Shown here: in pieces, positions 9,306-18,708 of the stretch
Layout: each line of letters begins with the position of its first letter
How positions within the stretch are numbered: position 1 is the stretch's first letter
Assembly (NCBI GenBank): GCA_965218775.1
Contig: CBDCLS010000002.1
Location: 1-64,000, forward strand
Reading direction: 5' to 3'
DNA length: 64,000 nt
Source of the DNA: CAUZIZ01 sp965218775
Lineage (GTDB): Bacteria > Acidobacteriota > UBA6911 > RPQK01 > JAJDTT01
Notes under the pieces: model-generated
Told to the model about the DNA's origin: nothing
Databases searched by the model: none
Seen by the model: only the letters and a program-made list of their open reading frames with translations
Translations under genes and position numbers: made by a program

Positions 9306-10014
9306 GTTACGGCCACGGCCAGAGCTACCAACATCCCCACGATGACCATCACCAACGATCGAGGGGATTACCTCATCGACAAGCTGAAGGCAGGTCTGTA
9401 CGACGTCAAGGCCGAGCTCCCCGGCTTCAAGACGCAGCTTTCGCTGGGTATCCGTCTGGAGCTGACCCAGGTGGCCCGAGTGGACTTCGTGGTGACGCCG
9501 GGAGACATCACCGAGGAAGTGACGGTCATCGGACAGTCCACCATCATTGACACCGACGCCGTGGAGGTGGCCTCCGTGGTCGAAGAGAAGAGGATTCAGG
9601 ATCTCCCGATCCAGGGCCGGAATCTGGTGAAGCTGGCCTACCTGGCCACGGGAGGGACTCTGCCGGAGAGGGCAGGGGCCGGTACTCCGGCAGAAAACGC
9701 GCTTGACTCCGGAGGCGGTTACCCCAGTTTCAACGGACTCTTCAACCACTCCAATCAGATCGGCCTTCCGGGGGCAGAGCTGCAAGATATCAGGCGGTCC
9801 TTTGCGGACCAGAGCCACGGCTGGCAGACAGCCCTGGGCTGGGTCAATCCGGTCGGCTCCAATCTGGTGACCGAATTCAACGCCTCCCTCTGGAGCTTCT
9901 TGTGGCTGTTCGCAAGACCCCTGCACCAGACCAACTTTGCCAAAGAGCTGGGCTACGACGACGCCGATCGACATCCGGTGTTCTATGAGGATGGGAGCCG
10001 GGGACCCGGCAACG
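9306..10014 (+). pseudogene. TonB-dependent receptor remnant (Oar/CarboxypepD-like)
   Basis: The translation begins without a start or signal peptide in a carboxypeptidase-regulatory-like domain (TITNDRGDYLIDKLKAGLYD), then TPGDITEEVTVIGQ and the start of a plug domain (RIQDLPIQGRNLVKLAYL). It then jumps to motifs typical of the barrel (WVNPVGSNLVTEFNAS). Roughly 240 residues remain of a family normally about 1,000 long, so both the 5' end and the middle are deleted. Recognisable sequence ends at 10014, exactly where the pyrimidine-rich inverted-repeat arm begins. The open frame running on to 10229 is chance coding through that repeat. Confidence 0.75.
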
Positions 10015-10249
10015 TGCCTTTGCCTTCCCCCTCGCCCTTTCCTTATCCCTTCCATGTATCCGGGCTCCTGGCCGGTCAAAATCGAAGCGATTTCAAGTCC
10101 GGTTCTCTGGATCGAGAACGCCCAGGACCTTCGGCGATATTCCAACAAACTGACAGGGAAGCACGTGGCCTGGGGAAACAAGAGCAGGGGAACGGGGGAA
10201 GGCAAAGGCACAGGCAAAGGCAAGTTTAAGGGCGAGGGCAAGGGTGAGG
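10015..10249. repeat. Inverted repeat with pyrimidine-rich and purine-rich arms
   Basis: The 17-base arm 10015-10031 (TGCCTTTGCCTTCCCCC) is perfectly complementary to 10194-10210. The purine-rich side continues to about 10249 as degenerate GGCAAA/GGGCGA repeats. The 162-bp interior has no recognised gene. A weaker relative with one mismatch in 11 lies at about 17622-17698. Confidence 0.55.
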
Positions 10250-10342
10250 TGAGGCGCTAAACAGGTACGGAGACCGAAGCCACGTGTCCATCAACGAACT
10301 ACGATCCCTCCTTGGCAGGCCACTTGATCTAAAACCGCGGAT

Positions 10343-10371
10343 GTAATACGATAGCGCCATAAACGTATTAC
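10343..10371. promoter_or_regulatory. Likely operator of the toxin-antitoxin operon
   Basis: A perfect 8-bp inverted repeat, GTAATACG (10343-10350) and CGTATTAC (10364-10371) with a 13-bp spacer, lies 16 bp before the antitoxin ATG. RHH antitoxins usually repress their own operon through such sites; the binding is inferred. Confidence 0.6.
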
Positions 10372-10387
10372 CGAGGATGGTTGTATC

Positions 10388-10627
10388 ATGAAAACCCTCT
10401 CACTCAAACTACCTGATTCACTCGAAGCCCAGTTGACCGAGCAGGCGAATGTGACCGGTCGGAGCAAATCGGAATTGGTTCGTGAGGCTTTGATTGAATC
10501 GTTCCGTAAAGAAAATGATGGTGGGGTCGGATCGTGCTTTGCCCTCGCCAGGGATCTCGCCGGGTGCGTCGAAGGGCCACCCGATCTGTCGTCGAATCCG
10601 AAGCATCTCCGTGGATACGGGCGTTGA
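10388..10627 (+). CDS. Ribbon-helix-helix antitoxin
   Basis: A 79-residue protein. The first 45 residues (KTLSLKLPDSLEAQLTEQA...GRSKSELVREALIE) form a CopG/MetJ-type ribbon-helix-helix DNA-binding domain. The C-terminal tail is low-similarity and would be the toxin-binding part. Its stop codon overlaps the TTG start of the PIN toxin. It is expected to neutralise the toxin and repress the operon through the upstream inverted repeat. Confidence 0.82.
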   Translation: MKTLSLKLPDSLEAQLTEQANVTGRSKSELVREALIESFRKENDGGVGSCFALARDLAGCVEGPPDLSSNPKHLRGYGR

Positions 10628-11046
10628 AGCGGCAGGTTTTGCTGGATACTGGCCCTCTGGTCGCTTTTCTCAACCGCCGCGACCGCTACCACGCCTGGGC
10701 CCGGGCTCAGTGGGAAGAGATCGAAGCACCATTGTGGACGTGTGAAGCAGTTATCTCAGAGGCATGTTTCATCCTGCAGTCCTACCCTGGAGCAAGCCGA
10801 GCAGTGATCGAGATGATTTCACGCGGAATCGTCCAGATGCCGTTCCGGCTCGAGCAGGAAGCCCGTCGGGTGAGCAAGCTGATTCTAAAATACCAGGACG
10901 TTCCGATGTCCGTGGCGGATGCCTGCCTGGTGCGCATGACCGAACAGACGACCGAGAGTCCGGTTTTCACACTGGACGGAGATTTCAAAATCTACCGCAG
11001 GCTCGGCCGGCAGGTAATCCCAACTTTGATGCCAGGAGGTCTCTAG
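10624..11046 (+). CDS. PIN-domain toxin (VapC-like)
   Basis: A 140-residue PIN-domain ribonuclease. Acidic residues expected for metal binding are visible in LLDTGPLVAFL, the CEAVISEACFIL helix, SVADACLVRM and VFTLDGDF. I chose the TTG at 10624 because it overlaps the antitoxin stop (TTGA) and places LLDTGP five residues from the N-terminus, as in the family. Earlier in-frame ATG codons lie inside the antitoxin gene. Together with the antitoxin it forms a compact, apparently intact toxin-antitoxin module in an otherwise decayed region. Confidence 0.82.
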   Translation: MKRQVLLDTGPLVAFLNRRDRYHAWARAQWEEIEAPLWTCEAVISEACFILQSYPGASRAVIEMISRGIVQMPFRLEQEARRVSKLILKYQDVPMSVADACLVRMTEQTTESPVFTLDGDFKIYRRLGRQVIPTLMPGGL

Positions 11047-11115
11047 CTGCCAGCTCGAAGGGTGGCACCTTTTGGCGGGAACGGCTTGGACGGTGTCTTC
11101 AAAAGGTACAGCTCA

Positions 11116-11626
11116 TCAGTCACTGGGAGCCAGACGCCGGAGCTCTTCCGACCAGTTGAGGACGACGCTCATCTTCTCGCCGGAGTGAGAGCCATCCATC
11201 GACAGAATCCATATGTCGTAGTTATTTGAGTTTGGTTTTACCTGGTTGAAGGCAAGTTTTGTCCCATCCGGGAACCAGGAACCCACAGCCTGGTCCTGTT
11301 GACTGGGAAATAGCAGTTCAGGCTCACCAGCGCCGTCGACCACCCTTGAGGAATAGGCTTCGAATCCCTAACCTATTCGAGTTAAAAACGATTGTCGCGC
11401 CGTCCGGTGACCAGATCGGTGTGAGATTCTCATCCCCTTCGAAACTCTGTATGCTGCGGGCGCGGCGAACGAGGTCATAGGTCCAGATCTGGTCATACTT
11501 GTAGTTGGTGTCGAGTGCCACTCTGAAGCCATCGGGAGAGAGGCGCACAATGTGGTATTTTGCCGGCTCGATACCGATGGGTTCCACCTCTCCGTTGCGA
11601 TCCACCCAGACTAAGGAAACCTACTA
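11116..11626 (-). pseudogene. TolB/PD40 beta-propeller remnant
   Basis: Two overlapping frames together give a propeller: SLVWVDRNGEVEPIG, YHIVRLSPDGFRVALD, NLTPIWSPDGATIVFNSNR, then after a frame change near 11338 VVDGAGEPELLFPSQQD and GSWFPDGTKLAFNQ. These are the repeats found at the C-terminus of Acidobacteriota serine/threonine kinases and TolB-like proteins. An indel in the AAGGGTGGTC stretch breaks the frame, a stop lies just before the first repeat, and the C-terminus is short. It is therefore a fragment. Confidence 0.7.
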
Positions 11627-13626
11627 GTCTCTTGAGCCAAGGCATTTGGAAGGAACCCTATCTATCCGCTTGAGTGGGTTGCCGTAAACCATTGAAAAGA
11701 TTGGTAGAGGTAATCGGACTCAAATCGACGACTCCATGATTGCCAAACAGATGGTATCCTCACCGCCATGAAATCGGTCAGAGCATCAGCAGATATCGGT
11801 GGTACATTTACCGATGTCGTCCTGATTGGTGATGATGGCACGGTGCTCGTTACGAAAATTGCCAGCACGCCGGACAACTACAGCCAGGGCGTCGTCCAGG
11901 CTCTTTCTCAAGCGATGCGGAAGCTTGATATCAAGCCGGAAGAGGTCACCGAGGTCAGCCATGGCTTCACGGTTGCCAGCAATGCCATCCTAGAGCGCAG
12001 CGGCGAACCCACTGCGCTGATTACGACGGAGGGGTTCCGGGACGTCCTCGAACTGGCTCGCATCCGAACTCCTCGGCTCTACGATCTGTATTACCGCAAA
12101 CCTGTTCCTCTGGTCGAACGGCGTCTCCGGCTCGAAGTCAAGGAGCGAGTGAACTTCCAGGGTGAGGTGCTTTCCGCTTTAGAAATGGCCGACGTAGAAC
12201 GTGTGGCTGCGTTTCTCAGCGCTGAGGAGATCCGATCGGTCGCGATCTCCTTGATCCATGCCTACGCCAATCCGGATCACGAAAACCGGATCGCAAGCTT
12301 CCTGAAGAGCAGGATTCCAGATTTGAACCTCTCCGTCTCGAGCTCCCTTCTGCCTGAGATGGGTGAATATGAGCGAACCAGCACGACCGTGATAAACGCC
12401 TACGTACGCCCGATAGTCTCCAGCTATTTGACCGAGCTCAAGCAGAAGGTCGAGAAGATGGGAGTCCGGGTACCTCTGACCGTTATGCAGTCCAGCGGTG
12501 GTCTGGCCCCTGTGGAGTTAGCTGCCGAGAAGCCGATGTATTGCGTCGAATCGGGACCGGCGGCGGGCGTGGTGGCTGCCTTTCATCTGGGTCGCCGCCT
12601 TGGCCTCGGTGACATGATCACATTCGACATGGGAGGCACCACTGCCAAGGCCTCGATCATCGAAGATGGAGAGATGCTTCGGGCCCCGGAGTACGAGGTT
12701 GGAGGAGGCATGAGTGTAGGCCATCGCCTCCTCAAAGGCAGTGGATATATCCTTCGAGTGCCCACCATCGATTTAGCGGAGGTGAGCGCGGGAGGTGGCA
12801 GCGTAGCCTGGATAGACAAGGGAGGGGCGCTTCAAGTCGGTCCCCGAAGCGCGGGGGCCGTACCCGGGCCGGTCTGCTACGACAATGGCGGTTCCGACCC
12901 GACGGTCACGGACGCCAACGTTCTTCTGGGATATCTCAACCCCGACTACCTGCTAGGCGGGGAGTTTCCCATCAACCGATCCAGCGCGGAGCGGGCCCTT
13001 CTAGACAAGGTGGGGAAACTTCTGGGTATGGACGCTACCGAGACAGCCTACGGCGTGCATCGACTGGTCAATTCCAACATGGCGCGTGCTGTCAGTGCCG
13101 TTTCCCAGGAGCGAGGCCGAGATCCACGCCGCTTCACCCTGGTGGCCTTCGGGGGTGGGGGACCCGTCCATGCCGCCGGCCTGGCTCGAACCTTGGGTAT
13201 CAAGACGATCATTGTCCCTCCCTCTCCAGGCGTTTTCAGCGCCTTCGGCCTCTTGTTTGCGGATGTGGAGCACCACTTTTCCCGCAGTTACTTGAAGGAA
13301 TTCTCGGACCTCGATCTGGAACGGGCCAATCAGATGTTGAAGGATCTGGTCGATCAGGGTAGAGATCTGTTGCTGGCCGAGGGGTTCCCGCAGGAACGAC
13401 AGGAGACTGTGTCCCAGGTTGACATGAAGTATCTAGGGCAGACCTCCCACCTTACCGTGAACCTGCTCCAGAGGGAGTTTGATTCCACGTCCTTGACGCA
13501 GCTGGGCGAGAGTTTCCAGCAGGAGCATGAGCGGACCTACGGCTATCGCCTTGATGGGCCTTTTCAGCTGTGCGGACTCAAGATCGTAGCGAGAGGGATT
13601 TCGCTGGAGTCAAGAGTCCCGGAATC

Positions 13627-15097
13627 AGGACATTCCCCAAAAATTGAGGGTGAATTCTCTCAAGTAGTTGAGAACAAGAGAGTAGGGCGATAAGGGAAGT
13701 GGGATGGGTTGAAATTGGGAGAAAATGGGGGAACTGTCGACCCCCAAAAGTGTGGGTCCCTAGCGCTTAGACTGGTTGGCGGAACTCCAAACCCAACAAC
13801 CAATTAAGCGGAGGGACCCAGATGCATGATGCCAAAGTAGCGTGGAAGATTCGAGAGCAGCTGAGAGAATTTTCGGGGAAGGTCTCTGAAGGATTACCGA
13901 AGACCGCCGCTCGTTTGATCCGGGAGGTGCTCTACGGGATGCAGTGTCGGGCGTCGGTCCGGCTCAGCGAGATTGCGCGAGCACTGGAGGAGGAGATCGC
14001 TCTGAAGAAAGTCATCGAGCGGCTGAGCCGCCAACTCAACCGTCAGGGATTGAGAGGAGCGGTGGGAAAGAATCTGCTGGAGTTGGCGGCCTGGCGGGTG
14101 GAGAAGGAGACGCTGTTGATTGTGGACCCCACGGATGTGAGTAAGCCATATGCCCGGAAGATGCAATACCTGGCGCGGGTCCGGGACGGCTCCCGAGGGG
14201 AGATCCGAGATGGATACTGGTGCTGTGAGGTGGTCGGAGCGAGGCGGGGGAGTGCCGAGGTGCTGCCGTTGTACCAGGAGCTGTACTCGCAGAAAGCGCC
14301 GGACTTTGTGAGCGAAAACGACGAGATCCTCAAGGCGATTGGGCGAGTCTCCAAAGCCACCCAAGGGCGAGGGATCTGGGTGATGGACCGGGGAGGGGAT
14401 CGGGAGGAGATCCTCGAAGTCCTGCTGAAGCGGGGACACCCGTTCCTGGTGTGCCAGCGGGGGGATCGTCACCTGATCTCAGGGCGCAGCAAGAAGAGCG
14501 CCGAGGAGTGGGCGCGTGGTTGTCGGCGCCGCTACCGGGAAGTCGTGATCAAGGAGACGAGTGCGGGGGAGAAGGTCTACCGGTTGGAGTTTGGGGCCCG
14601 AGGGGTGCGTTTGCCCGGTTTCGACCAATCGCTGTACCTGGTGGTGGTGGATGGCTTTGGCCCCCGTCCCCTGATGCTTCTGACGAACCAGACGGTCAAA
14701 CGCTCGCGCAAGAGCCAGTGGCGGGTGGTCGAGAGCTATCTGAGCCGCTGGCGTGTCGAGGAAACGATCCGATTTATCAAGCAGAGCTACGAGTTGGAAG
14801 ACATCCGTTTGCTCAAGTATGAGCGCCTGCGCAATATGGCCGCCTTGGTCATGATCGCCGCCTTCTTCGCCTGTGTCTATCTGGGTAAAAGGGCCAAGCT
14901 GGCCCTTCTGGTCCAACACATCGAGCAGGCAGCCAAACGGATCTACGGCATCCCGGAGTTCCGCTTCTATGCCATAGCCGATGGCATCAAGCAGCTCCTA
15001 TTCGGCCGCCACAGCGGGATTGGCGGGGCTCGACCCGATCCCAGCTCCCGTCAGCTGTCCCTGCTTCCTCTGGGCCTCTGAAAAATGGGGAATGTCC
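13627..15097 (+). mobile_element. IS4-family insertion sequence in hyuA
   Basis: A 1471-bp element with terminal inverted repeats GGACATTCCCCA/TGGGGAATGTCC and one transposase gene. The flanks carry the 12-bp direct repeat AGTCCCGGAATC (13615-13626 and 15098-15109), within the 10-13 bp duplications known for IS4-type elements. The identical duplication argues for a recent insertion. Confidence 0.9.
13822..15081 (+). CDS. IS4-family transposase
   Basis: A 419-residue DDE transposase. The catalytic core shows LLIVDPTDVSKPYA (first Asp), GIWVMDRGGDREE (second Asp) and SRWRVEETIRFIKQSYELEDIR, the Y-2-R-3-E-6-K-like region with the catalytic Glu. The ATG at 13822 follows GGAGGG at a good distance. 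It is the only gene of the element and appears intact. Confidence 0.9.
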   Translation: MHDAKVAWKIREQLREFSGKVSEGLPKTAARLIREVLYGMQCRASVRLSEIARALEEEIALKKVIERLSRQLNRQGLRGAVGKNLLELAAWRVEKETLLIVDPTDVSKPYARKMQYLARVRDGSRGEIRDGYWCCEVVGARRGSAEVLPLYQELYSQKAPDFVSENDEILKAIGRVSKATQGRGIWVMDRGGDREEILEVLLKRGHPFLVCQRGDRHLISGRSKKSAEEWARGCRRRYREVVIKETSAGEKVYRLEFGARGVRLPGFDQSLYLVVVDGFGPRPLMLLTNQTVKRSRKSQWRVVESYLSRWRVEETIRFIKQSYELEDIRLLKYERLRNMAALVMIAAFFACVYLGKRAKLALLVQHIEQAAKRIYGIPEFRFYAIADGIKQLLFGRHSGIGGARPDPSSRQLSLLPLGL

Positions 15098-15354
15098 AGT
15101 CCCGGAATCCGTCAACAGCATCACTCCGGGGAACATCTCGGGTCCCAGCCATCGCCGGGTGTTTTTTGGCGCGCCCCATGAATGGATGCTGACGCCGATC
15201 GTGAGTCGGTCGGACTTGGAGGGAAGCCCAACCGACGGACCACTGGTGGTCGAAGAATATGATTCAACTACCCTCATCCCACCCGGCTGGCGCGCCGCTC
15301 TGGACTCCTTCAACAACATCACCCTGGAACATGTTTAGCTGATTAGGAGTGCCG

Positions 15355-17324
15355 ATGACAGGAGCCCAGGCAACCGATCCGGTAACACGAGAAATCATCA
15401 AGAATTATCTCTACAGCGCAGCCGATACCATGGCGCTTACGGTGGTCCGTACCGCCTGCTCGGCGGTGGTCAAGGATGGGATGGACTTTTCGACGGCCAT
15501 CTTCAATGAGTCCGCAGAGCAGGTTGCCCAGGGGCTGACACTACCCTTCCATGTAGGGGCCATGAAGCCAGCGCTGGACGCCGTCATCGACACCTTCGAA
15601 GCCGACGTTCGACCTGGGGACATCTTTGCCAACAACGATCCCTACGAGGGAGCCAGCCATCTCCCCGACATCTTCCTGTTCAAGCCTGCCTTTCGGGCGA
15701 GGACCCTGGTGGGTTGGACCTGCGTGATTGCCCATCAGACCGACATCGGTGGTCGGGTGGCAGGTGGGAACGCCTGTGACAACACCGAAATCTACCAAGA
15801 GGGCCTCCGCATTCCGCCGATAAAGCTGTACGAGGAAGGCGTCCTGAATAGCGCCGTCTGGCGAATTTTGGGGAAGAACGTGCGAGTTCCTTCCAAAGTT
15901 CTTGGTGATGTTCTGGCCCAGACCTCAGCCCTGCGCCAGGGAGAGCGCGACCTGCTTCGGTTGGTGGAAGACTACGGCCTGGACGAACTTCGCCACTACA
16001 TGACGGAGATTATCGATCATACGGAAAGGCTCACGCGGGCCGAGATCGAGCGCCTCCCCGACGGCGAGTGGGAGTTCACCGATTACATCGACGACGACGG
16101 TATCACGCCCGATCCCATCGCTATCCGGGTCAGGGTGGTGATCGAAGGTGATGAAATGCTGGTGGATTTCACCGGCACCTCACCACAAGCCAAAGGTTCC
16201 ATCAACCCCAATCTCGCCTACACAAAGTCGACGGTATATGCCGTTTTCAAATGTCTGACCGACCCCGACATCAATGCCAATTCCGGTTTCTTCCGCCCCA
16301 TAACAGTGCAGGCGCCTGCAGGCTGTTATGTGAACCCCCAGCATCCCGCAGCCGTGGCGGCGAGAGGCCTAGCCCGCATTTCTCATCGCCGGTCTACTAC
16401 GTCGCCGCAATCATCCGCCCTGGCTGTGTTTCGCTCGGTCGGCCTCCTCGACGTACTGTACAAGTACGACTGCGGAGGCCTCGGTCGCAAGCCTTGCCAG
16501 GACGGCACTTGCGACGCCTCGCTACGACAGGCGATGAGAAATGCGGGCTAGGGGGATTTCGAATCGGTCAAGCCGTTTTCGGGGCGATGGCGAAGGCGTT
16601 GCCCGACCGAGTTCCTGCCGCTTGGGGTGGAGGGGAAATAGGGGTTAGTTTCGGCGGATACTTTCCGGATGGAAAACCGTTTGTTTTTCTGGAATTCAAC
16701 AACGACGGTCCCCGAGGCGGAGGACCCTATTTTGACGGTGCCGATGGAGCCGCCGCACCAATTACGAACATGGCGAACACGCCCATCGAAAGCATCGAAG
16801 CCGAGCAGCCCCTGCTGATCAAGCGATATGGATTCGTCCCCGACACGGCTGGAGCCGGCAAGTACCGGGGGGGACTGGCGATGGAGCGCGAGTTTGAGCT
16901 CCTGGCTGATGAAGCGACGGTACAGATACGTTCCGATCGCACCCGATTTCTTCCCTGGGGAGCGCAAGGTGGAGGTCCTGGTACCCGGACCTACAGCATC
17001 CTGAACCCCAGCACCCAGAATCAGCTTCTCCCCTCCAAGTTCTTGAAACAGCTAACCAGGGGAGACGTCTATCGCCTGGTTCAGGCGGGTGCCGGAGGCT
17101 ACGGAGATCCCCTGGAGCGCGATCCGGAAGCAGTCCTGAGCGACGTCGTTCAAGAGAAGGTCAGCCCCGAGCAGGCCCAAGTCCAATACGGTGTTGTCGT
17201 CGACCCGATAACATACGAGCTGGATCTGGAGTCGACCGGTCAACTAAGAGAGCAACTGCGAAACGAACGAGAACCGCTGACGCTTGACCCACGAGTCGTA
17301 GCTGCAGGAGACGAAGAGTCCTAG
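15355..17324 (+). pseudogene. hyuB: HyuB-type hydantoinase/5-oxoprolinase subunit B, interrupted by a 175-bp MITE
   Basis: The N-terminal part is a normal HyuB (VTREIIKNYLYSAADTMA, GMDFSTAIFN, GDIFANNDPYEGASHLPD, GWTCVIAHQTDIGG, VDFTGTSPQAKGSINP). At 16369-16372 the frame enters a MITE, and coding resumes in another frame at 16552 (LGGFRIGQAVFGAMAKALPDRVPAA ... GAGGYGDPLERDP). Deleting 16373-16551 (element plus one CTAG) restores GLGGFRIGQ in frame. I prefer ATG 15355, five bases after GGAG, over GTG 15349. With hyuA also broken, this cell has lost the enzyme at this locus. Confidence 0.92.
16373..16547 (+). mobile_element. 175-bp foldback MITE, copy A (in hyuB)
   Basis: The ends are inverted (CCCGCATTTCTCATCGCC...GGCGATGAGAAATGCGGG) and the arms stay similar toward the centre, where CGTACT/AGTACG pair. 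CTAG flanks both sides (16369-16372, 16548-16551). It differs at one base from copy B at 21639-21813 (read on the other strand). Its ends resemble those of the IS1380-family element at 34045 (CCCGGATTTCTCA), so that family probably mobilises it. Confidence 0.9.
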
Positions 17325-17748
17325 CCTGAAACTTTAATAGTGAGCAGTGATGTAGTGTTCAGTGAGCAGTAGGAAAATACAGTGCGGCGAAAGGGTGAGT
17401 TGCCAGTATGGCGAAACCAGGTCCGACAGTGCAGCGAACGTCTTGACTCGTTGGCAATATGAGGCCAAGTTCCAAGGAGAGAGTGACGGAGCGGTCCTCG
17501 CTTCCTAGCACTACCAGTCTTCAAGAAGAGTTTTGTTCTCGAATGTTCCGAGGAAATCTAAGAGTAGCGAGCAACCTCATACCGCCGAGGACATTTGTAT
17601 GTGCTGAGTCCTTTTCTTACCCTTGCCCGCGCCCATGCCCGAATCCTCTTTCTCATCCAGGCCCATTGTGGGAAGATGCAGGGCAAAGGCACGGGCAACT
17701 TCTTCGCAAACTTGACCAGTCTTCGAACTTTTTCTCGACCAAGGGTCT
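17325..17748. other. Gene-free region with repeat R3 copy 1 (17393-17483)
   Basis: Between the hyuB remnant and the phosphotriesterase-like gene. Segment 17393-17483 aligns without gaps over 91 bp to 37421-37511; the shared features include GTCCGACAG, GCGAACG, ATGAGGCCA and GGAGAGAG. Further right, 17622-17632 and 17688-17698 form a near-perfect inverted repeat. No supported gene is present. Confidence 0.5.
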
Positions 17749-18708
17749 CTAGGAGGGAATATCCACTGCTCGGCTGGGATTCTCGATCAGAATTTCATGG
17801 ATGGACTCCTGACTGACCCCTTCGCCACGAAGCAGAGGTAAGAAATCCGTCCAGATGTAGTCGTAGCCTCGACCGCCGTGGTGGCGAAGTTGGGACAAGC
17901 GGCAGGTGTCGGTAGCTATCAGGAGCTTTTTACTGTAACCCAGTCGGATCAGCGTGGACAGACGTTGAGCTCTTTCCGCGTCCGTCATTCCTCCGGGCCA
18001 CTCGCGATTCCAACTGATCAGATCGAACTCTACATAGGCACCTCTGTCGAGGATTGGAAGATAGTAATCCAGATCTTCCTGTTCCTCACCCAGGATGTGG
18101 GTGTCGCAGTGCCCGATGACGACTTTCGAGAGATCGGCTCCGGCCTCTTCCAGGACATCCAACTGGGCGTGGCCGGCTCGTCCCAGGCTGGCATGGGTTG
18201 AGATGAGTACGCCGGTGCGTTTCTGAGCCTGCGCGGCCGCCTGGAAGACTCTTGTTTCCGCCTCGCTCAGTCGATAACCCAACGGGTCTGGGGCGGGCTG
18301 ATTATGGGTCCCGATCTCACCGATGAAGCCCGCCGGAACTCCCTTTTGCCCTTCCTCTATCTCGCGGACGAAAAACTCGGTGATCTGGTCGACGGTGGCG
18401 GAGCGGAGCCATTCTGGGTAGCAAGCCTCCTGATAGAAGCTGATCCCGCGGACGATGTGAACGCCAGAGGCTTCCCCGATGAGACGCAGGGCGCTCGGGT
18501 CGGCATTGAGGTCGACGGGGGTTACCTCAAGGATGCCACGACCTCCAGCGTTCTTGAAGAACTCAAGTTCCTGGACGATGAGCTCCCAGTCAAGCATGCA
18601 GTTGTCTGCCTTGCCGGAGGTATGGGAGATGTCACAGCAGAGGTGCTCGTGCGCCAGGGTGGGGCCGAGCTGATCGCACCGGATCTCACCCAAAACCGTT
18701 CGGATCAT
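17749..18708 (-). CDS. Phosphotriesterase-family metal-dependent hydrolase
   Basis: A 319-residue TIM-barrel hydrolase of the amidohydrolase superfamily. Visible signatures: LGPTLAHEHL (His-x-His), GFIGEIGTH, GVLISTHAS, VVIGHCDTH and LLIATDTCR (the Asp of the metal centre). Substrates in this family range from lactones to phosphotriesters, so none is assigned. ATG 18708 was chosen because it overlaps the stop of the upstream PhyH gene (ATGA); the longer frame from 18876 only shadows that gene. It is the last gene of a coupled three-gene operon. Confidence 0.88.
   Translation of the reverse strand: MIRTVLGEIRCDQLGPTLAHEHLCCDISHTSGKADNCMLDWELIVQELEFFKNAGGRGILEVTPVDLNADPSALRLIGEASGVHIVRGISFYQEACYPEWLRSATVDQITEFFVREIEEGQKGVPAGFIGEIGTHNQPAPDPLGYRLSEAETRVFQAAAQAQKRTGVLISTHASLGRAGHAQLDVLEEAGADLSKVVIGHCDTHILGEEQEDLDYYLPILDRGAYVEFDLISWNREWPGGMTDAERAQRLSTLIRLGYSKKLLIATDTCRLSQLRHHGGRGYDYIWTDFLPLLRGEGVSQESIHEILIENPSRAVDIPS

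Larger units (their letters stand above)
11768..15338 (+). pseudogene. hyuA: HyuA-type hydantoinase/5-oxoprolinase subunit A, interrupted by an IS4-family element
   Basis: Residues 1-620 read as a normal HyuA (DIGGTFTDVVLIGDDG, FTVASNAILERSGE, CVESGPAAGVVAA, TFDMGGTTAKASII, AFGGGGPVHAAGLA). The frame then enters an inserted element at 13627. The missing C-terminus resumes at 15099-15338 (ESVNSITPGNISG...PLVVEEYDSTTLIPPGW...HV). Removing 13627-15097 plus one copy of the duplicated AGTCCCGGAATC restores one frame of about 695 codons, the usual length. The family hydrolyses 5-oxoproline or hydantoins with ATP, together with HyuB, whose gene starts 16 bp later and is also broken. Confidence 0.93.

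Noticed and set aside
9937..10260. Lys/Gly-rich protein ending KGKFKGEGKGEVRR
   Set aside because: It is translation through the purine-rich arm of an inverted repeat, with no start signal or recognised domain.
16373..16551. Small ORFs ending ASLRQAMRNAG at 16.5, 21.6 and 47.0 kb as a conserved protein family
   Set aside because: They coincide with copies of a MITE and have no ribosome site or independent coding context; similarity reflects the DNA repeat.
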